Below the pieces are notes generated by a model. That model saw only the letters and a list, made by a program, of their open reading frames with translations, was not told the origin of the DNA and searched no databases. Below, piece after piece: positions 20,231-23,006 of a stretch of 23,006 nt of DNA. The translations under genes were made by a program, and so were the position numbers. This DNA is from Planctomycetota bacterium (lineage in GTDB: Bacteria > Planctomycetota > PLA2 > JAEUHO01), in contig JAHEIK010000006.1 of NCBI GenBank assembly GCA_024639415.1, positions 1 to 23,006 on the forward strand, given 5' to 3'. Positions within the stretch are counted from its first letter, which is position 1. The number at the start of each line of letters is the position of its first letter.

Positions 20231-21453
20231 CGCGGCGCGGCACCCGCAAACTCTCGGCGCAGCGCGTCCACGACCCGCTCGGCTACCTCGGGCGACATGT
20301 GGTCCACACGGTCGTGCACGGCTTCGACGACCTCGCGCGCGTGGCGGTCCTGGGTGCCCGGATCGACGGCCTGGTTCAGCTTCCGAACCTCGTGGATGTC
20401 GGCCGCGCCCTCCGCCGCCAAGAGCAAGGCGGCGGCCGTGGGCGATGTGGCGGCGACGGCCGTCAACACGCCCTTGAGCAGGGTCCGCCCTGCGGCGCCG
20501 CGCACCGTGCGCTCGCTGCTGCGACCAAGCAGCCCCTGCGCGGTCGGGCCGAGCGTTCGTGCGGCCGCGCTGAGAGCCTCGAAGCGCCCGGCGGCAAGCG
20601 CGCGGTGATCCCGCGCGGCGCGTTCCCGACCAGACTGCGGATCGCTGACCCGCAGGCGCCCGTCGACGTGGGTCAGGCTGTAGGCCGCGGGGTCGTCGCC
20701 CAGGCCGTGGTAGCGGTCCGTGCGCTGGTCGCCGCGGTGGTCGAGGACGTACAAGCCACCGAGCAACTCCGTGTCCGGCCCGGGCTTGTTGAGCGTCACG
20801 CCGTGCACGACGACGTAGACCGTCGGCCCCTTGGGCGTGTGCTCCTGGATGTCGAGGACGCACTTGCGCGCCTGCATGCGCGCAGCAGCCAGCGCGCCGA
20901 AGAGCGCGGCGCGACCGTCGGGTGCACCCGCGACGTCCTTCAGCGCTTGGACGCGATCGCGCCCCTCGGAGAGGAGATCGGCGCGCAGGTCCTGCGCGAA
21001 CGGCAGCCGACTGTCGTGCAGCACCGCATGGATGGCACCGCAGTAGACGGACTCGCTGCCGTAGCGGTCCATGCTGCCGAACTGGATGCCCTCCGGACCG
21101 GACTGCGTGACGGCGACGTGGCCGTTGATCTTCACGACCATCGCGAGGGAGCCGCGCTGGGCCTGTTCGGTCGCGAAGTGGTCCTCGGCGATGCGCACGG
21201 CGCCCCACTCGTACCGCGCACCAGGGTTGGCGATGCGAAACGGAACCCGCTCGCCGTACGTGAGCCGCGGCAGCGACTCGAGCGCGAAGCCGCGCTGGAA
21301 CGCCTGGGTGCACTCGTGCTCGGACTCGTCCGAGCACGTGATATGGAAGCCGCCGACGCCGGTCGACCCGAGCTCGCGGACCGCGCTGCGGATCTCGCGC
21401 GCGACCTCGGCCAACTCGTGCTCGCCGCCCACCAGATCGTGCAGGCGCTTCAT
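20227..21453 (-). CDS. Unrecognised protein translationally coupled to the metallopeptidase
   Basis: The product is 408 residues from ATG 21453. That ATG overlaps the stop of a short leader ORF as ATGA; an alternative ATG at 21540 would add 29 Arg/Pro-rich residues and lacks a binding site. The sequence is soluble-looking: GGEHELAEVAREIRSAVREL near the N-terminus, four Cys (two in ITCSDESEHECTQ), and strands such as GSLAMVVKINGHVAVTQSG and GPTVYVVVHGVTLN. A hydrophobic Ala-rich segment, GVLTAVAATSPTAAALLLAA (about 330-350), precedes a helical acidic/basic tail. I recognise no family. Its stop overlaps the metallopeptidase start, so the two are probably made together. There is no signal peptide, so it may act inside the cell or be exported another way. 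Confidence 0.65.
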   Translation of the reverse strand: MKRLHDLVGGEHELAEVAREIRSAVRELGSTGVGGFHITCSDESEHECTQAFQRGFALESLPRLTYGERVPFRIANPGARYEWGAVRIAEDHFATEQAQRGSLAMVVKINGHVAVTQSGPEGIQFGSMDRYGSESVYCGAIHAVLHDSRLPFAQDLRADLLSEGRDRVQALKDVAGAPDGRAALFGALAAARMQARKCVLDIQEHTPKGPTVYVVVHGVTLNKPGPDTELLGGLYVLDHRGDQRTDRYHGLGDDPAAYSLTHVDGRLRVSDPQSGRERAARDHRALAAGRFEALSAAARTLGPTAQGLLGRSSERTVRGAAGRTLLKGVLTAVAATSPTAAALLLAAEGAADIHEVRKLNQAVDPGTQDRHAREVVEAVHDRVDHMSPEVAERVVDALRREFAGAAPR

Positions 21454-21506
21454 GCGAGGGCCCCGCAGCGGGCTTCGGCCTTCGCGGCCAGGGGGATACG
21501 GCTCAT
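21450..21506 (-). CDS. 18-codon leader ORF ahead of the unrecognised protein
   Basis: ATG 21506 has a good GGAGA at 21513-21517, 6 nt upstream, while the long gene's own ATG 21453 has none. The mini-ORF (MSRIPLAAKAEARCGALA) stops at TGA 21452-21450, overlapping ATG 21453 as ATGA. This arrangement would deliver ribosomes to the long gene by re-initiation. It could be a regulatory leader peptide, or an artefact if the long gene starts elsewhere. Confidence 0.4.
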   Translation of the reverse strand: MSRIPLAAKAEARCGALA

Positions 21507-21575
21507 GACGGCTCTCCGGGGGCAGGGGCCAGCGATCCATTGTACCGTTCGGGCGGCACGTCCCGCGGAGAGCCC

Positions 21576-23006
21576 ATGACGCTGCGCAGCCTACTCGTTC
21601 TTGCCCTTGCCGCCGCCCTCCTCTCGCCCTCAGCGGCCTGCGCCGAGGAGCCTTTGCTACCGAACGGGGACTTCCGAACCTGGAAGGACGGCCTGCCCGA
21701 GGGCTGGACCGCGAGCACGGGCGCGATGCGCGCGCGGGACAGCGCTGCGACGAACCGCTTCGAGCCGCTGGAGGGCGGCGGCGTGGCCTCGGTGACGACC
21801 CAGGAGGCGCGCGCCTGGCTGCTTCTGAGCCGGCGCTTCGCGGCCAGGCCGGGCGCCGTCTACCGCATCGACTTCGAGGCCCGCGCGGTGGGCCTCAAGC
21901 GGGAAGGCGACCAGTTCGCCAACCGCTGGATCGGCGCCTTCTTCAAGGACGCCCAGGGGCGCCGGCTGGCGTTTCCCCTGGTGGAGGTGCACGCGGAGGA
22001 CTGGCAGAGGGACTTCCTCCACGTCCGGGCGCCGCGGGGGACGGCGTACGGCGAAGCGGCCTTCTTCTGCTCCCTCACCGGGCGCTTCGAGGTGAAGCGC
22101 ATGACCGTGACCCCCGTGACGAGCCCGGATGCCAGCTTCGACCTGCTTGTGAAGGACATGGACCGCAACTACCCGTTCTTCGCCCAGCACGGGATCGACT
22201 GGAAGGCGCTGGTCGCGAAGCACCGCAAGCAGGTCCTCGCGGCGAGCGGCCCGCATGAGTTTGCGGACGCGCTCACGCCGCTGCTCGCGGCGCTGCAGGA
22301 CGGCCACATCTGGCTCGACGTGAGCGGGCGACCGCGAGCCGTGCCCCACACGGCGCAGGTGAAACCGAACTTCGAGTTGCCGCAGGTGCTCGCGCGCCTC
22401 GCGTCCTGGAAGCAGGTGCTGCGCAACATCATCGCCGGTCGCACGCAGGCGGGCTACGGCTACCTGGCCATCGGCACGATGCAGGGCACGGGCGCAGACC
22501 TCAAGCGGATCGATGCCGCCTGGCGCGAGCTCTTCGACGCGCCGGCGATCGTGCTCGATCTGCGCGTCAACGGCGGCGGCGCCGAAGTCTGGGGCCAGCG
22601 CCTGCTGGGCTGCCTGACGGACAAGCCCGTGCTGTACGGAACGTCGCGCCTGCGCGCGGGCCCGGCCCACGACGACTTCCATGCGGGCTCGCAGCGCTAC
22701 ATCCAGCCGCGCAAGGAGCGCTACGCGGGCCCCGTCATCGCCCTGGTCGGACCGGGCTGCGTGAGTAGCGGCGAAGCCATGGCCATGATGGCCCGTGCCC
22801 TGCCGAACGTGACGCTGGTCGGCCTCCCCACGCGCGGCTCGAGCGGCAGCCCGGCGCCCGTCCACCTGCCCAACGGCGTCACGGTCTGGTACTCGCGCTG
22901 GATCTCGCTCTTCCCCGACGGGCAGGGCTTCGAGCGTACGGGCGTCGCGCCCGACATCCGGGTCGAGCACGTGCCCGGCAAGGATCCGGCCTTCGACAAG
23001 GCGCTG
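21576..23006 (+). CDS. Secreted S41-family (tricorn/IRBP-like) peptidase, 3' end cut by the window
   Basis: 477 residues are visible and the frame is still open at the edge. ATG 21576 has GGAGAG at 21567-21572. The signal peptide is MTLRSLLVLALAAALLSPSA, with ACA before EEP as a likely cleavage site; SAAC is a poor lipobox. Residues about 26-180 (LLPNGDFRTWKDGLPEGW onwards) look like a carbohydrate-binding-type beta-sandwich. The S41 core follows: FFAQHGIDW, LAALQDGHIWLDV with His244, GYGYLAIGTMQG, IVLDLRVNGGG, then GPGCVSSGEAMAMMARALPN carrying the expected nucleophile Ser397/398, and LPTRGSSGSP. The Lys of the Ser-Lys CtpA type is not in its usual place, so the tricorn/IRBP branch fits better. 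It is divergent from the metallopeptidase operon, 69 bp from the leader ORF. Confidence 0.88.
   Translation, partial: MTLRSLLVLALAAALLSPSAACAEEPLLPNGDFRTWKDGLPEGWTASTGAMRARDSAATNRFEPLEGGGVASVTTQEARAWLLLSRRFAARPGAVYRIDFEARAVGLKREGDQFANRWIGAFFKDAQGRRLAFPLVEVHAEDWQRDFLHVRAPRGTAYGEAAFFCSLTGRFEVKRMTVTPVTSPDASFDLLVKDMDRNYPFFAQHGIDWKALVAKHRKQVLAASGPHEFADALTPLLAALQDGHIWLDVSGRPRAVPHTAQVKPNFELPQVLARLASWKQVLRNIIAGRTQAGYGYLAIGTMQGTGADLKRIDAAWRELFDAPAIVLDLRVNGGGAEVWGQRLLGCLTDKPVLYGTSRLRAGPAHDDFHAGSQRYIQPRKERYAGPVIALVGPGCVSSGEAMAMMARALPNVTLVGLPTRGSSGSPAPVHLPNGVTVWYSRWISLFPDGQGFERTGVAPDIRVEHVPGKDPAFDKAL

Noticed and set aside
20231..21337. Fusion of the metallopeptidase to a long upstream frame
   Set aside because: The upstream frame overlaps the unrecognised 408-residue gene out of phase and is Arg/Gly/Ala-rich; a signal peptide begins at GTG 20230.

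Overview
The window is very GC-rich bacterial chromosomal DNA with strong G/C preference in third codon positions and frequent GTG starts. No rRNA, tRNA or phage marker gives a firm taxonomic anchor. Several features suggest a high-GC Gram-negative lineage such as Planctomycetota: secreted multi-domain proteins of unknown role, a gluzincin protease fused to a jelly-roll-like tail, a CBM9-like/cyclophilin fusion, a SpeA-type arginine decarboxylase and stand-alone four-helix-bundle (S23/IVP) proteins. This is an inference of low to moderate confidence.

Layout. 1-843: the 3' end of an unrecognised gene, then about 500 bp of non-coding DNA unusually rich in perfect hairpins. 850-1566: queC (7-deazaguanine synthesis), meeting the next gene tail to tail inside a shared CTAG. 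1563-3717 (-): an SLC6/NSS sodium symporter overlapping a secreted single-TM protein that looks like a MetS-type accessory subunit with an added periplasmic domain. 3816-4859 (-): two GNAT acetyltransferases. 4946-6154 (-): a secreted helical-repeat protein, divergent from ribBA (6244-7491, +). 7498-8215: a small putative mobile cassette, a four-helix-bundle gene bracketed by inverted copies of a hexamer-periodic repeat. 8276-10168 (-): speA. 10380-13848 (-): an apparent operon of small protein, methyltransferase, polyprenol/phytol-kinase-like membrane enzyme and CBM9-like/cyclophilin fusion, the last three joined by GTGA overlaps. 13916-14470 (+): yqgE. 14469-14712: a gene-less inverted pair of the same repeat family enclosing a second dispersed repeat. 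14725-15285 (+): a FlaR-like P-loop kinase. 15506-18859 (-): a small unknown ORF, a hybrid histidine kinase and a PilZ protein. 18971-21506 (-): a metallopeptidase coupled to an unknown protein with an 18-codon leader ORF. 21576-end (+): a secreted S41 peptidase, truncated by the window edge.

Most genes are housekeeping or cell-envelope functions. The strongest candidate for something undescribed is the repeat family. One inverted pair flanks the four-helix-bundle gene between ribBA and speA, and another flanks only non-coding DNA between yqgE and the kinase gene, as expected of a full element and a deleted, MITE-like derivative. Also worth attention are the MetS-like fusion, the RibB metal-ligand substitution in RibBA and the hairpin-dense region upstream of queC.
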